DNA of 64,000 nucleotides from Coprinopsis marcescibilis (GCA_004369085.1 ML210161.1:1-64000), one strand, 5' to 3'; shown: positions 12,193 to 24,991, counted from the first letter of the stretch. The notes: generated by a model from the letters alone, not told the origin. Numbers and translations are program-made.

Positions 12193-13840
12193 TCAGCTGG
12201 GAGATGGGCCTGTGATACGCGAATTTGAGGGGGAGGAGTGTTCCTGTGGACTGAGAGGGGTGATATGGATCTGAGCAGACCCAGCAGACTGGCGCAGGTG
12301 GGGCTAGAGAGGCTGGAACAGGAGTCTGTGCGGGCACGTGCGGATCTCATCGGAATTTGGATCGCCGATTGAGTGCGGAATTATTTGAAAGTCCGCTTGG
12401 TGGGAGATCGGGTTGAGTGCGGTCACAAATACTTGGGTAGATCGAATCTCGCCAGTTGCTGCAATTGCTGAGCATGGCTTCCACTCATCCGCATAACTAT
12501 CAGCAGCCTCCAAACAAATTTTTGACCCTCCAGCAGGATGTTCGTCTGCCGTCGCTCAAGGAGCTCAATTTTGGGTGGAAGCATGCCGGCTCGACGTCGT
12601 CCTCGTCGTCCCTGCTCGAGCCCCAGTTTCAACAACCGCAGCAGCAACAACAGCCCCCGCCCGCACATCCAGTAGAAGTTTCTCGCCACTGGAACCAGAG
12701 GCAGACTCCTGTCGTCCAGCAACATACGCCCCCGCTGTCGGCTGGTCATGACGTTGTCAAGCGCGACAGTGCTGGCTATGCGCATCCAGGAATGCCGTTG
12801 TCGGTCCAAATTCAACACACAGACACTCCTCGTTCGCCGGCACAGCAGAAACGGCCGCGACAGAGCTCTTCCAACACGAACTCGGTGAGCAGAGACATTA
12901 GAGTGAGTTCTGCCCCGCATTTTCGTCGTTCGTCCCTTTGTTGAATTGTTTCTTAGTCAGGAAACTACTCGCACCCGCAGTATGGCTCGTACCCGCCTCA
13001 AAATCCTCCATATCAGCAAGTCCCGCAGCCTCCACCGTCGTCGTCGTCGCAGGCACCGACCCATGAAGTTCCTCATCATCCTGTGCCTATCCCCAGCTTT
13101 GTGCCCTATCATCATCAACAGGCATATCTGCAGTCAAGACCATCAGTCCAGCAGAATCAGGCAAATCCATATCCGTCACCGGGTCCACCGTCTGCTCCAC
13201 CACCTCAGGGACCATGGCCTCAGCAGCAACAGCAGCAGCAGCAGCAGCAGCAGCACCCTCAGCAGCAGCACACTCCTCAACCTCCTCAGCAGCCTCAGCA
13301 ACCTCAACAGCAGCAGCAGCAACCACAGCATCAACACTTGACCCCTGCTCAACCTACCCAACCATTACCGCAGCACCACCAGTCGCAGCCGCAAATGGTC
13401 CCACAACCTCATTCTTTGCATTCAATGCATCAACAGCATCAACCACAACCACCACCTCCGCCAGCTCCTCAGCATCATGTCCAGCAGCATCACCACCACC
13501 CACAACAGCTTCAGCCTCCTCCCCATCACCCCATCCATCAGCAGCATCAACAACAGCCTCGTCCACCTCCACCTCCTCAAAATCAATTGTCATTTTCAGC
13601 AAGGACAGCTCCTTTGATTCCGGTTGAAACGCGACCACCGCCTCCTGTTGAAACTCGACAACCACCCCCACCGGTAGCGCCCCCACCCGTATATGCCGCT
13701 CCCGAGCCTGAACGACCACCGGAACGTAATGACACGCTCACAGAGGTATATTCTTCATCTCATGTATCTGACCTTAATTTAATCGTACAAATCTCCAGAT
13801 CTACAAGCAATGCAACGCTCTCTACGCCTTTGCGAATCGT
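12193..13840 (+). repeat. First copy of a 1,648-bp identical duplication ending at the N gap
   Basis: Positions 12193-13840 and 13851-15498 are the same sequence, offset by 1,658 bp. All six-frame translations inside the two copies agree. This copy stops exactly at the run of Ns, mid-codon in the GATA gene. The pattern is what two unmerged overlapping contig ends look like. Confidence 0.95.
12474..13840 (+). pseudogene. Truncated duplicate of the GATA factor 5' exons (assembly copy)
   Basis: Exons 1 and 2 and most of exon 3 of the GATA gene, identical to 14132-15498, cut off at the N gap after the N-R residues of exon 3. It has no zinc finger of its own. It should not be counted as a second gene; the intact model starts at 14132. 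Confidence 0.85.
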
Positions 13841-13850
13841 NNNNNNNNNN
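13841..13850. other. Assembly gap, 10 N
   Basis: Ten undetermined bases, apparently a placeholder rather than a measured distance, flanked by the two identical copies. Confidence 0.98.
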
Positions 13851-15498
13851 TCAGCTGGGAGATGGGCCTGTGATACGCGAATTTGAGGGGGAGGAGTGTT
13901 CCTGTGGACTGAGAGGGGTGATATGGATCTGAGCAGACCCAGCAGACTGGCGCAGGTGGGGCTAGAGAGGCTGGAACAGGAGTCTGTGCGGGCACGTGCG
14001 GATCTCATCGGAATTTGGATCGCCGATTGAGTGCGGAATTATTTGAAAGTCCGCTTGGTGGGAGATCGGGTTGAGTGCGGTCACAAATACTTGGGTAGAT
14101 CGAATCTCGCCAGTTGCTGCAATTGCTGAGCATGGCTTCCACTCATCCGCATAACTATCAGCAGCCTCCAAACAAATTTTTGACCCTCCAGCAGGATGTT
14201 CGTCTGCCGTCGCTCAAGGAGCTCAATTTTGGGTGGAAGCATGCCGGCTCGACGTCGTCCTCGTCGTCCCTGCTCGAGCCCCAGTTTCAACAACCGCAGC
14301 AGCAACAACAGCCCCCGCCCGCACATCCAGTAGAAGTTTCTCGCCACTGGAACCAGAGGCAGACTCCTGTCGTCCAGCAACATACGCCCCCGCTGTCGGC
14401 TGGTCATGACGTTGTCAAGCGCGACAGTGCTGGCTATGCGCATCCAGGAATGCCGTTGTCGGTCCAAATTCAACACACAGACACTCCTCGTTCGCCGGCA
14501 CAGCAGAAACGGCCGCGACAGAGCTCTTCCAACACGAACTCGGTGAGCAGAGACATTAGAGTGAGTTCTGCCCCGCATTTTCGTCGTTCGTCCCTTTGTT
14601 GAATTGTTTCTTAGTCAGGAAACTACTCGCACCCGCAGTATGGCTCGTACCCGCCTCAAAATCCTCCATATCAGCAAGTCCCGCAGCCTCCACCGTCGTC
14701 GTCGTCGCAGGCACCGACCCATGAAGTTCCTCATCATCCTGTGCCTATCCCCAGCTTTGTGCCCTATCATCATCAACAGGCATATCTGCAGTCAAGACCA
14801 TCAGTCCAGCAGAATCAGGCAAATCCATATCCGTCACCGGGTCCACCGTCTGCTCCACCACCTCAGGGACCATGGCCTCAGCAGCAACAGCAGCAGCAGC
14901 AGCAGCAGCAGCACCCTCAGCAGCAGCACACTCCTCAACCTCCTCAGCAGCCTCAGCAACCTCAACAGCAGCAGCAGCAACCACAGCATCAACACTTGAC
15001 CCCTGCTCAACCTACCCAACCATTACCGCAGCACCACCAGTCGCAGCCGCAAATGGTCCCACAACCTCATTCTTTGCATTCAATGCATCAACAGCATCAA
15101 CCACAACCACCACCTCCGCCAGCTCCTCAGCATCATGTCCAGCAGCATCACCACCACCCACAACAGCTTCAGCCTCCTCCCCATCACCCCATCCATCAGC
15201 AGCATCAACAACAGCCTCGTCCACCTCCACCTCCTCAAAATCAATTGTCATTTTCAGCAAGGACAGCTCCTTTGATTCCGGTTGAAACGCGACCACCGCC
15301 TCCTGTTGAAACTCGACAACCACCCCCACCGGTAGCGCCCCCACCCGTATATGCCGCTCCCGAGCCTGAACGACCACCGGAACGTAATGACACGCTCACA
15401 GAGGTATATTCTTCATCTCATGTATCTGACCTTAATTTAATCGTACAAATCTCCAGATCTACAAGCAATGCAACGCTCTCTACGCCTTTGCGAATCGT
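13851..15498 (+). repeat. Second copy of the 1,648-bp duplication
   Basis: Starts directly after the N gap and is identical to 12193-13840. It continues without a break into the rest of the GATA gene, so this is the copy to keep. Confidence 0.95.
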
Positions 15499-17289
15499 TA
15501 CGGTACGTTGCATCTCAGATTCTATTTTTAACCTTCTTCTCATCACACGTGTTTGCTGACTTGTTCAATGTCCATAGCCCAACTGCAAAACAACACACCC
15601 GGTGCCGAACCGAATCCTAGCGAGTTGGCGGAAATGTCGCAACGCGCACAGGCCGTCGTGCGATTGCTGGAAGAATTCAGGAGGAATAACGATATACCTC
15701 CTAGCTCTGTCCAGGCCGCTGACCGCCTGGTCGCTGCCATTCCCGGAATGCAACAACACCAGCAGCAGCAGCATCAACAATCACCTGATGATGTCCGACC
15801 ACCTAAACGCCCATGGGAAGACATGTCACAGGACAACGGACCTGACGGTGACGCTGACTATCCATCCGCGAATTCAGCAGCCACGCCTGCGGGTGATAAA
15901 AATGACCAGACTGCGCGCTCGACGCCAGCCCCACAGTCGACGAGTGCCGAGCAGGACATGGAATTGATCAAGGCGAAAAGATTGACGAGCACGCAAGCCG
16001 CAAGCGGGAACTCTGGCGCACCGAAGAGTAAATACCGGAAGCGAAGCGTGAGTAGTCGTACTGTCTGTGCTCCCATCTTTTTCTCTCGCCGACCACGAAA
16101 ACTAATCGGGTTTGCGCTATTTTAGCGCGCTACTCCCCCTGGCAAGTGTCATTCTTGCAACATTCGGGAGACGCCTGAATGGAGAAGAGGTCCCGATGGC
16201 GCCAGGACTTTGTGTAATGCCTGCGGTTTGCGTAAGTGGTCGCCATCTAGATCCAGCATCCCTATTTTCTAATTATCGCTATATCTAGATTATGCGAAGA
16301 TGATGAGGCGGAAAGACAAAAACGGAGGAGATATCAAGATCGACATGGAGACACTCAGGGCTAGCGCAAGGGCTGCGGAAAACGCCAACAACAACGCTAA
16401 TAATGCGGCTAGTGGCCCATCTTCCAGTGATAGCAAGTCGAGGATCCAGGTCAAAATCAAAACTGACGCGATGGATACGCCGATGGACCTTTCGAATGGG
16501 CAAGGAAGCAACAACGCAAGGCAACCTCCTCCACCGCCTCCACCCCAATCCCATCATCAGAGCGCATTCATGATCAATATGGTCACGCCCGTCTCTTCAG
16601 ACTCTAGCTCGGCGACGAGTGGGCCAATGAACGTTGACGCCAATGCCCCTATAAACCATGGTACTCCGGCAGCTAGGCCACAACAAATTCCGACCCCGCA
16701 GCCGCACCCTCCTCCAGCATCCGGCAATTACCATCACCATATCATCAACGGACATCACACCCCAACCTCTTCCTCGGCCACTACTCAACATTCACATATT
16801 CCGCCTCCACCACCTCCAACTACGTCATCGACGGCAACGACCTCGTCTTCCGTTGGGGCTGTCGGGCCAAGTCCTGTTCCGCACTCGCCTTGGATTTCTA
16901 GCTCCCATACTCCTGCCTCGTCGCATCCGCCTCCCACCACAGCTGCTTCGACCGGGGCGTCTGCTAACCTGCACACGCATCATGGGCATCCGGCACCTAC
17001 AAGGGCGTATGCACCCACACCTGATCAGTTCCAGCGGCATCACCCGCAGCAACAAACCGCGACTGCTGCTGCTGCTGCTCACACCAGCAATCCGTACGCC
17101 CAACACGGTAAGAGCGGAATGCACAACCAGCAACCCCAACATAGTCAACAACAGCAGCATCAGCAGCAGCATCAACAGCAACATCACAATCAACATCCCG
17201 GTCATCCAAACCAACAAAACCATCCAAACCACCCTCCACACCATGTCCAACACCCTCATCAGTCGTTTATGAGGGCGTCACACCGGTGA
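14132..17289 (+). CDS. GATA zinc-finger transcription factor, Gln/Pro/His-rich
   Basis: Nuclear DNA-binding regulator. Six exons (14132-14560, 14615-15403, 15457-15502, 15578-16047, 16126-16231, 16289-17289) give 946 residues. One GATA finger lies at about residues 586-611: C-H-S-C, 18 residues, then C-N-A-C, with [10 protein letters not shown] in the loop and a basic tail [11 protein letters not shown]. The 18-residue loop is the class of WC-2-like and Gat201-like fungal factors, not the 17-residue AreA class. No PAS domain was seen, which argues against a complete WC-1 or WC-2. Long Gln, Pro and His-Gln tracts fill residues about 180-430 and the C-terminus. A conserved-looking helical stretch, [11 protein letters not shown], precedes the finger. 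The target pathway is unknown. Confidence 0.9.
14879..14912 (+). repeat. CAG/CAA trinucleotide repeat (polyglutamine)
   Basis: A run of CAG with one CAA codes for about 11 Gln. The same repeat appears at 13221-13254 in the duplicate. Such tracts vary in length between strains. Confidence 0.85.
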
Positions 17290-19130
17290 TTCGGGTACTA
17301 ATCATACAAGTCAACCTAATTTTCTGTGGTATATCTTTGATACCAGTTTAGCTCTTTTTCTTCTTCACATACTCACCGTACACTTTCACATCTTTGTCCT
17401 CCTCTTGCTTGCATCCCATTTGACCACTCATCTCGCATCGTCACATTGTCACATCGTAACTTACTCTTTGCGCATCCAGGTCCGTTTGTCTTCCTTTCCT
17501 CGAACCATATTCGCGTTTAAATCTATTTAGCTATCTAGTTCTGCTGTGATTGTACTTTTACAACTTTTGCAAGCCTGTGGACGTTCCTGCTTCCGCTTCC
17601 TTCTTTGATGACTTGACTCCCTTACTGTACGCCTTCCATTTACTAGTTCATTCAAAGCTTATGTTAGTGTAGTTTGTATAGCGGCCGAGTCTGTTCTGTT
17701 GCTTTATGTTGTGTTACATCGGCATTCTGGTGTGTGTCTTTGTCGTGGCTACATATCGATAGCGGTCAAGACCCTATGTCATCCGACAAGTTGAACGTCA
17801 TCGAATCGGATCGATCTTGCTACTTTAGCTTTAACCTCGGAACTTGTGGAACAACCTTATTGGTGATGGCGATGAATGTACACCTATAGATTTGGGGAAG
17901 CATGCCCTTCACTTGGTCACACTGGCTTAGGAAGACCCTATGACTCGCTGCTGTTAACAGCCTCGTTGGCTTCTCATGTAATTATTTTCCAGTTCTGACA
18001 AGTCCGATCAACATCGTTCTTGAAGTTGAAATCCCCATCGCGAGAATTCTGGAGTTATGGCTCGAGTGAACCAGCCTCGTGTAAGATGTTTCTTGTGCTG
18101 CAGGGCTCGTGATGCGCCGCAAGGCCATTAACCATCACCTCAGGGTTAATTTAACCTCATGCTAAGAATTCACATTTTTTGCCACAGCGCGCAAAGCTAA
18201 AGTCACCACGGGAGTTTCATCGATTCATCACACGAGGTGTTGCGCCAAGAGTTGTTGCTCCTACGAGCGCTTAGTGATTTGTTTATGTCCCAGCGCCCGA
18301 TAACGCAGGCACCAACTTCCGAAGGACGACCGTAACAGTTATCTGCATAAGTCTCCTACCCCGCTTAAAACTCAAAAACAGGGCCCTCTTATCAGAGTTG
18401 ACGTTGATCCCACACGGACGCTTGTTTGGGGGGAAGATGGCACCACGGAGAAATCCCTCGCTGCTCGTGAGCATCGGGGGAGTGGGAAATCGCACAGTCG
18501 CAAATCGAGATTACCTACGTAGAATGTTGCTGAGATTGCGGGGATTTGTGGCGAGCGTGACTTGATTGGAGGAATGTACATAAAAGGAGTAATTCTTCGC
18601 AGTCTTCTCTTTCGCGACTCGGAGCTTTGTTCGGAGACTTGGAGATTTGGCTTTGGTGTGTCTGGTCTGGGGTGGTATTTAAGCGCTTAGATATGTGGAT
18701 ACTGTCTCTTGGGAGATATTACGCGTTCTCAGTTGGTCTTGAGGCTGACATGAGACCAAAAATCCAGGTTACAAGCCTTTGGACTCGGATAGGTACGGGG
18801 AGAGCAAACGGGAAAAGATCGGATTAGATCGGAGATATTTGTCCGACAACGGATTTGGTTCCGAGATGATCGATAAGATGGCATTATCTATCGCGATTGA
18901 TTTGATTACCATTTCTGGCCGGGCTTCCAAGTTTGGGTCGGCCACTTCAGTCCAACAGGGCAAGAGAGAGAATTTAATGAAAAGGTCATGCTGATGTGTT
19001 TCGTGAAGCTACGGTACAAGTGAGTCGTTATTATATACAAAAGTGAAAATGCTGGTTAAACGCTGCAGAGCTGCGCTGTATAGATCATCGCCCAGAGTCT
19101 CCTCCCAGTGATCGATGCGGAATCGCCCGC
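17290..19130. other. Intergenic region, about 1.8 kb
   Basis: It begins with the pyrimidine-rich 3' region of the GATA gene. Only short unsupported reading frames follow; no RNA gene, repeat family or transposon was recognised. Confidence 0.45.
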
Positions 19131-20822
19131 TTAGTCGTTGTATCGAGATTTGGCAGGAACGGCGCCATTTGTTTTAGGGGTACCAACATCAACACCTTGC
19201 TGTTTCCAGATCTCAAGCTGTCTATCCTTCGCTTCCTTTCCTGTCAGTCGCTCATACGCCTCAACCGACAGAGGGCGTTCCGCATGAGGCGTAGCACGCA
19301 ACGCGTGCCTGGTCGCCGGCCAAAAGTCGAAAGTGGCAGAATGCGTCACGATCTGTATAAGCGAAAGCACAAATCGATCAGTAAAATCCGTCCATCAGAA
19401 AAACAACCCTCTAAAGGCGGAACGAAGATGGGGTAATGGGATGACGCGTGCTTGGAATGGAATAGGCGCAAAACGAGAGAGATTGAAGTGGGATGGCCGA
19501 GATTTACGTACCCTATTGTCCCAGATCGCGACCGAGTTGACTTCCCATTTGAAGCGAACCTGGAAATCTGGATTCTCCCCAAGTTGGCGGAACAGAAAGT
19601 TGAGAATGGTATCCGACTCGGCTTTTGGGATACCGACAATTCTTCGCGTAAAGCCTGCGTACACTGTCAGTATGGCTGAGAATAGCTGAATCGAAGAGTG
19701 CAGACGAACCGGGGTTGACGTAGACAGACTTCCAGCCGGTTGCTGGATGGACTCGCACGACGGGGTGAATATTCTCAACTTCGTGTCGTCGAACGGGGAG
19801 GCCAGCGGCACGGTTCCCATCGGCTTGCGCGGTAGCACTATGTACAGCAGAGAGACCTTCGAGGTATTTTTGAAGACCGGTGCTCAAAGAAGAGTAGAGA
19901 GAATAGCTATGGGAAGGTGTCAGACAAGGTCACACACAGGAGCAAAATGGAGCATACCCCGAGGTCCAAAGCGTATCACCACCAACTTCTGGGCCAGTGA
20001 TGACTTTCAAGGATGTTACACCAGGTGGTTGCAGTTCGTAAGTGACCTATTTCAAATTAATCAGAATCGCTTTGATGTCATGGTGAGATGCTACTGACGT
20101 CAGAGTGCCACAATTCGAGTTTTGAGAAAGCTGTCGAGTCGGGGCGCCTGGACGAATCGTTGTAGACAACGTGTACCTCTTCCAGTCCATTTCGAGGGAT
20201 AGCGGTAGTCGCATGCTTGTGGAGTGGTCCACAATGTCTTGCAAGGTCGAGCTGTTGGTGGATATCGATTTCCTGGTCACGGAAGACTTCATGTGACAAA
20301 ATCGGTCAGAAGGTTCGCGCATGTGTATAAAGAACCAGTAACTCACAGACTACCCCACGCTCTGCGACGAGTAATGCACTGAAAACGCCAAATTGGTGAG
20401 AAAAAGCTTTCCTTCAAGGACATGTACGTACAGTTCATCCTTTTGAGCATCAGTGAGTTGACGCAGGTCGATGCCTTCGATTTCAGTGCCGATGGCGGGG
20501 GTCAAGTGCTTGACCTTCTTGGCCGCACTCAGCAGGTTCTTCTTTACGGGATCGGCGAGGAGAGCTCGTTCAGTAACCTCGACCTCTTGCAAAGGTTCCC
20601 ATGAAAGATTAGGGAAGGAAGGCTGAAGCGGTAGTGCGATGAAAATCTAACACCACACCAAACGCCAAGAACACTCAAAGTGCACACCTTCAACTCCGCA
20701 AACTTGTAGTCTTCATCTCCATCATCACCTGCAGGTGGAGAATAGAATGGGTTGTAGACTTTCTCAGCTGCTTGAGCCTTGAGATCGGGGATGGTCTTTT
20801 GTGAGTTTTCGAGGTTGGTCAT
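19131..20822 (-). CDS. TauD/TfdA family Fe(II)/2-oxoglutarate dioxygenase
   Basis: Members oxidise taurine, other sulfonates or related small acids, coupled to 2-oxoglutarate decarboxylation; yeast Jlp1 uses sulfonates as sulfur source. The minus-strand gene starts at the ATG at 20822 and has at least five exons. Visible: P-A-I-G-T-E-I-E-G-I-D-L near the start of the fold, F-F-R-D-Q, the iron ligands in W-H-S-D-V, the G-V-T-S-L-K-V-I-T-G-P-E-V-G-G-D-T-L-W segment, then W-D-N-R, the distal His in F-W-P-A-T-R-H and R-A-T-P-H-A-E-R-P. It ends K-S-R-Y-N-D. A proline-rich leader precedes the domain. The family is clear; the substrate is not. Confidence 0.88.
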
Positions 20823-20871
20823 TATGGTAAGTGGGTGAAGGTTGGGGTGTGAACAGAAGCCGCTATGGCTC

Positions 20872-20878
20872 TATATAG
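20872..20878 (-). promoter_or_regulatory. TATA box of the TauD-family gene
   Basis: TATATAG on the minus strand, 50-56 bp before the ATG at 20822. Confidence 0.45.
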
Positions 20879-21086
20879 CACACAAAGTACCTACTGCCGC
20901 GATATTTCTACGAGTCTCGCAATAGAGGCAACAACGCTTGAGCCATAATTTCAACACAGGGAGGGGGGATGGCGACATAGAGTCCCACACGTGATGGCCG
21001 AGGGAGCAGATAACCGGTTCTTCAACCGACCCATTGCAAAGACGTAATGAAATACATCGTGAGTATGACTTGGCAATCGGATACAT

Positions 21087-22324
21087 TTAGGATGCAACAT
21101 AGAGTCCTTGGTCCAAGCTAAAGGACCGTGCAAGTCCAGAGGCCTTGGCTTCATGTTAGCATTTAGACACACAAAAGTTGAGTCCCTGGTCCCCACCTTG
21201 TTTCTAGACTTGAGTATCGACAAATGGAATGTAGGGCTTGAAGCATTGGGGTCGCTGGGGTCCTTTTTCTGGGACGAGAGCCACAACGTCGTGTCCGTCA
21301 TGAAAGTGAAGCTAGGTCCCAATGCAGGCTTCTTTTCGAGCTGTTCGACCGGTTTTGTCGCGTCAAAACCGTGTTTCAGGGTGGCATTATTGATAACCTG
21401 AGAATTCATCAAGGGCGGAACGAGAGGTTGAGTAGAATTCAGAGCATACCAGTATAGTGGCCCCATGGGCCTTGGAGAAAGCGCGAAGCCGCCTCATCAA
21501 ATCGGTCATGATAGCATGTCCATGAGCGGATACTCCGCTGAGCAATGGCCCTAAAAGAGGCGTAATAGCATCGACAACAATGATTCTTGGACGAATCGCA
21601 TTCTACATAGGATTCGTTTTAGACCAGAAGAGGACTCGGAGGGAAATGAACTTACTGATGAAAGTTCGTCGAGGACCGCGTAAAAGGCGTCGGTATCGAA
21701 TGTCAAGGATACCTGCAGACGGTCCAGGATAACATCAGGTTCCTAGATTGGAAAAGAGGTGAATGAATTATCGCAAGTATCTTTAAGCTCTCTACTCACC
21801 TGGTTTCCTTTGGCTTCCAGGATGGCATACGCATTCGCAGGTGTAAAGTCTCCCAACACGTCTATCCACGCCACGGTGTCTTGTGCTCGAGAAGTAAGGT
21901 GGTTCAAGACGATGTTGAGTGTGAGAGCCTACGCAAGCTTCTAGCCACTCAAGGTTCGTAGAGAGCCGAGAATGCGCACAGTTTTCCCAGAAGCACGGTC
22001 TCCTGATATTTCTATGACCCTTCTACCGCCTAGGCCGCGAAGCAATTCATCAATCCCTTCGTTTCCGACGCACAGCTCAACGCCGTCATCTCCAGATTCT
22101 TGAAAGAGCAATTCACTGGCAAGGGCCGACTCTGGAGACACGAACTCTATGACTGCAGTGCGCAGTTTCGTAAGCTCTTGCAAGGTCATACTTCCTGGTG
22201 GTAATCGTTGAAAGATTTCGAGAGGAGGTGTGAAGATAATATCGGTATCGGTTCTGATCCCTGAGTTTTCGAGAATCGTGGCGACTTCTGAAGATACCGT
22301 TGGTTCCAACGATGAAAGTCGCAT
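21087..22324 (-). CDS. RAD51D-like recombinase paralog
   Basis: RecA-family ATPase that helps load Rad51 at broken or stalled forks. The N-terminal helical part (V-A-T-I-L-E-N-S-G-I-R-T-D-T-D) matches the RAD51D layout. Walker A reads G-D-R-A-S-G-K-T and Walker B R-I-I-V-V-D-A-I. The stretch I-L-V-I-N-N-A-T followed later by K-P-A-L-G-P-S-F-T-F is the RAD51D-like N-H and K-P-x-L-G region. The last exon is reached by a 53-nt intron with a CTAAC branch site and ends L-Y-V-A-S at 21087. The first ATG is at 22324. Walker A lacks the usual Gly/Pro before its centre. XRCC2-like assignment is less likely because of the N-terminal domain. Confidence 0.83.
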
Positions 22325-22967
22325 TACAAGTCAGCAGTAGAGGTTTTAGGAGATAATGGATTCAAAGTATCCTGTGGTTAAAGTATGAGTTCAACCACCT
22401 TCGACGCCATCATGCATCAGTCGCAATTTGGCTGTTGTTTGCCTCCAACAATCCACCTCTCCCACTAACCACTGACCTGCGCTTTACATTCGCCACGCAC
22501 GGTCCCACTCCTCGACTCTCGCACTCATGAACATCGTCGGATAAACGAATTACGAGCGTAGCAAATTCCTGCCTTGTCCTTGATTCATATAAGAAGGGAG
22601 GAGAACCCAGCTTTTTCAATCCCCTAAAGCGTCGTCTTCAGCTTTCCTGCTTCAAGAAGTCTAATACGCGTCCAACGGCTTGCAAGGCTAGGCTTCTAGC
22701 CAAGACTCGTAGCATGAGGCTGGGTCAGCTGGGTGCCGAAGCAAGAGCTACGCTGGGGGCGGCGACCAGATGTTCCCAACGGCTCTGGAGTAATATCCCT
22801 TCCTGAACTTTTTTTGGAACGAAGATCCATACGGGCTGCTTCCATGACGGCTGGTATGAGGTATTGCGAAGAGCATACGCCCGCATCTCAGGTATAAATG
22901 GGTCGGCAACCTTCTTGAACGCACTGGTCACTGGTCACTGCCAACTGCCGCATTCGAATTTCAACTC
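22325..22967. other. Divergent promoter region between RAD51D-like and GH79 genes
   Basis: 643 bp with no supported gene. A TATA box for the GH79 gene sits near the right end. Confidence 0.5.
22893..22899 (+). promoter_or_regulatory. TATA box of the GH79 gene
   Basis: TATAAAT, 69 bp before the ATG at 22968. Confidence 0.5.
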
Positions 22968-24991
22968 ATGAGCTCGCAAATCTGTCGCATCCTCTTGCCC
23001 CTGTTGTTAAGCCTTCACCAGGTGTTTAGCCTGGATGTCACGGTCCCAACCTCGCCACCGAGTGCAGCGAAACGGATTTACAGAGACCATGTTTCGTATT
23101 CGCTTGAACAAGACCGTTGGCTAGATTGGGTCGGCACCACATCCAGAAACCAGTTCTTCATCAACACTCTGGAAAATATCAGGAAACTCTCGGGATTACC
23201 CCCGCAGATCAGAGTTGGCGCGAATACTGAGGATAGAACCAATTTCAACCCCAATATCGAGGTATGTCGGGTTTTTTGAAAGCGTCCTGGGTGTCTCTGA
23301 CCGTCATCGACAGTTCGTTCAGCTCACTTATCCCTCCCCGACTTATAACGTGCCTTATCCTGAAGCAACTACGGTTGTAGTTGGCGACGGTTATTACGCG
23401 GCAACCCGATTTCTCCCAAAAAGTGAGCCGTTCGAAACAATGTATTCCTCGCTCGAACTCAAATTGTTTCCCAGACAGCATCGTAACATGGGGCCTGAAT
23501 TTGGGCCACAACAACCTTACTGCCTCGTTCCTGATGGCCCGGTCAATCGCCAAAACATTTGCTTCTTCTGCGATCGCCGAGGCTGAAATCGTGTTGGATG
23601 CAATTGAAATTGGTAACGAGCCAGATCTGTACGGAAATAACGGGTTTCGACAACCGGGGTATCCTATGACTCAATACATCCGGGAGTATGTTGACTGTAT
23701 CTGTCGGATGGATCTTTTGTTCACCAAGTGTACATCTAGATGGACTGCCATGGCGAACAATGTGACAAGCGTGCTGGGAATCTCGCGTTCGTCGCGTACT
23801 AAATTCATTGCACCTTCCTTGGTGTACTCAACTAGAGACACCACTGGATGGTCTCCACAGACCATGTTTGCCCAAGGGATGCTCGATACTGAGCCTGGCT
23901 CTCTGATCGGCATGTGAGTCTCATCCTGACGCTGCATCTCTGAGCTGCAGTGCTGATTGCACAATGTCGTCGTAGAATCTCTCAACATCGGTATAGCGGG
24001 TCATTCTGCGCAGGTAGCCCCGCACTCCTTCAGGATTTGATGACGAAGGCGACCATTCGAGGGAACATATCTTTCCACAATCCCGACATCGCAGCCACGA
24101 AGGCACGAGGTCTAGAATATGTACTTGGGGAAACGAACAGCTTTGCTTGTCATGTACGTGGTTCTGAAACGTTGTGTGGATACGAGGCTGACGCCAAAAT
24201 CAGGGTGCTCCCGGAGTTAGCAACGTTGCTGGAGCTGCCTTATGGACACTTGACTATTTGCTCTACGCGTAAGCGATGCATTCATTTCACCCTCCCTCAA
24301 CAGCATTAACATTACCCCAGCTCTCATGCAGGGATAGACCGAATATTTTTCCATCAAGGGATCGGGTTCAAGTACAACTTTGTACGTTTCCTTCCTGAGC
24401 CATCTGCAAATATGAGAATTCACCAAGGTCTAGGTTCAACCTGCCACTCTTTACCGAGACCCTGTCAACGCAAATCCACTACCCACTCCACTTGCACCCC
24501 ACGTTCAACCCCAATACTATGCTGCCATTATTGCTGCGGAAGCCATCGGACCTAGCGGCAATACGCGTATCGTGGAGTTGAGCGTAAATGATCCACGTAT
24601 TGCTGGTTACGCCTTTTACGAAGGGCAGACATTGGTCCGAGCGGTATTTATTGAATCTACGGCTTTCTTCAAGCAAGCTAGTGCTCCTGGAACCCGCAGA
24701 TCCGCACACATTGACCTCAGGTTTCCTAATGCAAGTTTGCCTCCCAGGACGATGTCCGTCAAACGACTCTCTGTTTCGTGAGTACTAGACGCAAAGCGTT
24801 AGATACCATTCTGAATACTGCATTTCCATTATAGATACTCTGACGAAACCTCTGGGCTGACATGGGGAGGCATTAGCTACGAAACGAGTGATGCTCTTCC
24901 CAGCGGAGCGCCAACACGCGAGACGATTGAAGTTTCAAACGGGTTCAATATTCAGGCAACGGAAGTTGTGATGCTGTCATTTGCCAACTGA
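22968..24991 (+). CDS. Secreted glycoside hydrolase family 79 (beta-glucuronidase-like)
   Basis: GH79 enzymes release glucuronic or 4-O-methylglucuronic acid from glycans such as arabinogalactan. A signal peptide is visible at residues 1-22 (hydrophobic L-L-P-L-L-L-S-L, then a small-residue end). Acid/base Glu is in A-I-E-I-G-N-E-P-D-L-Y and the nucleophile Glu in V-L-G-E-T-N-S. A segment G-V-S-N-V-A-G-A-A-L-W-T-L-D-Y-L is typical, and the C-terminal beta domain runs from about R-I-V-E-L-S-V-N to the stop at 24991. The gene has about ten exons, some very short; the exact exon borders between 23270 and 23800 are uncertain. Family call strong, substrate inferred. Confidence 0.86.

Noticed and set aside
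13087..13719. Ala- and Leu-rich reading frames in the GATA repeat region, both strands
   Set aside because: They are shifted or antisense readings of CAG and CCA repeats inside the GATA gene.
12474..13840. A second GATA-family gene
   Set aside because: Identical to the following copy and cut at the gap, so treated as an assembly duplicate.
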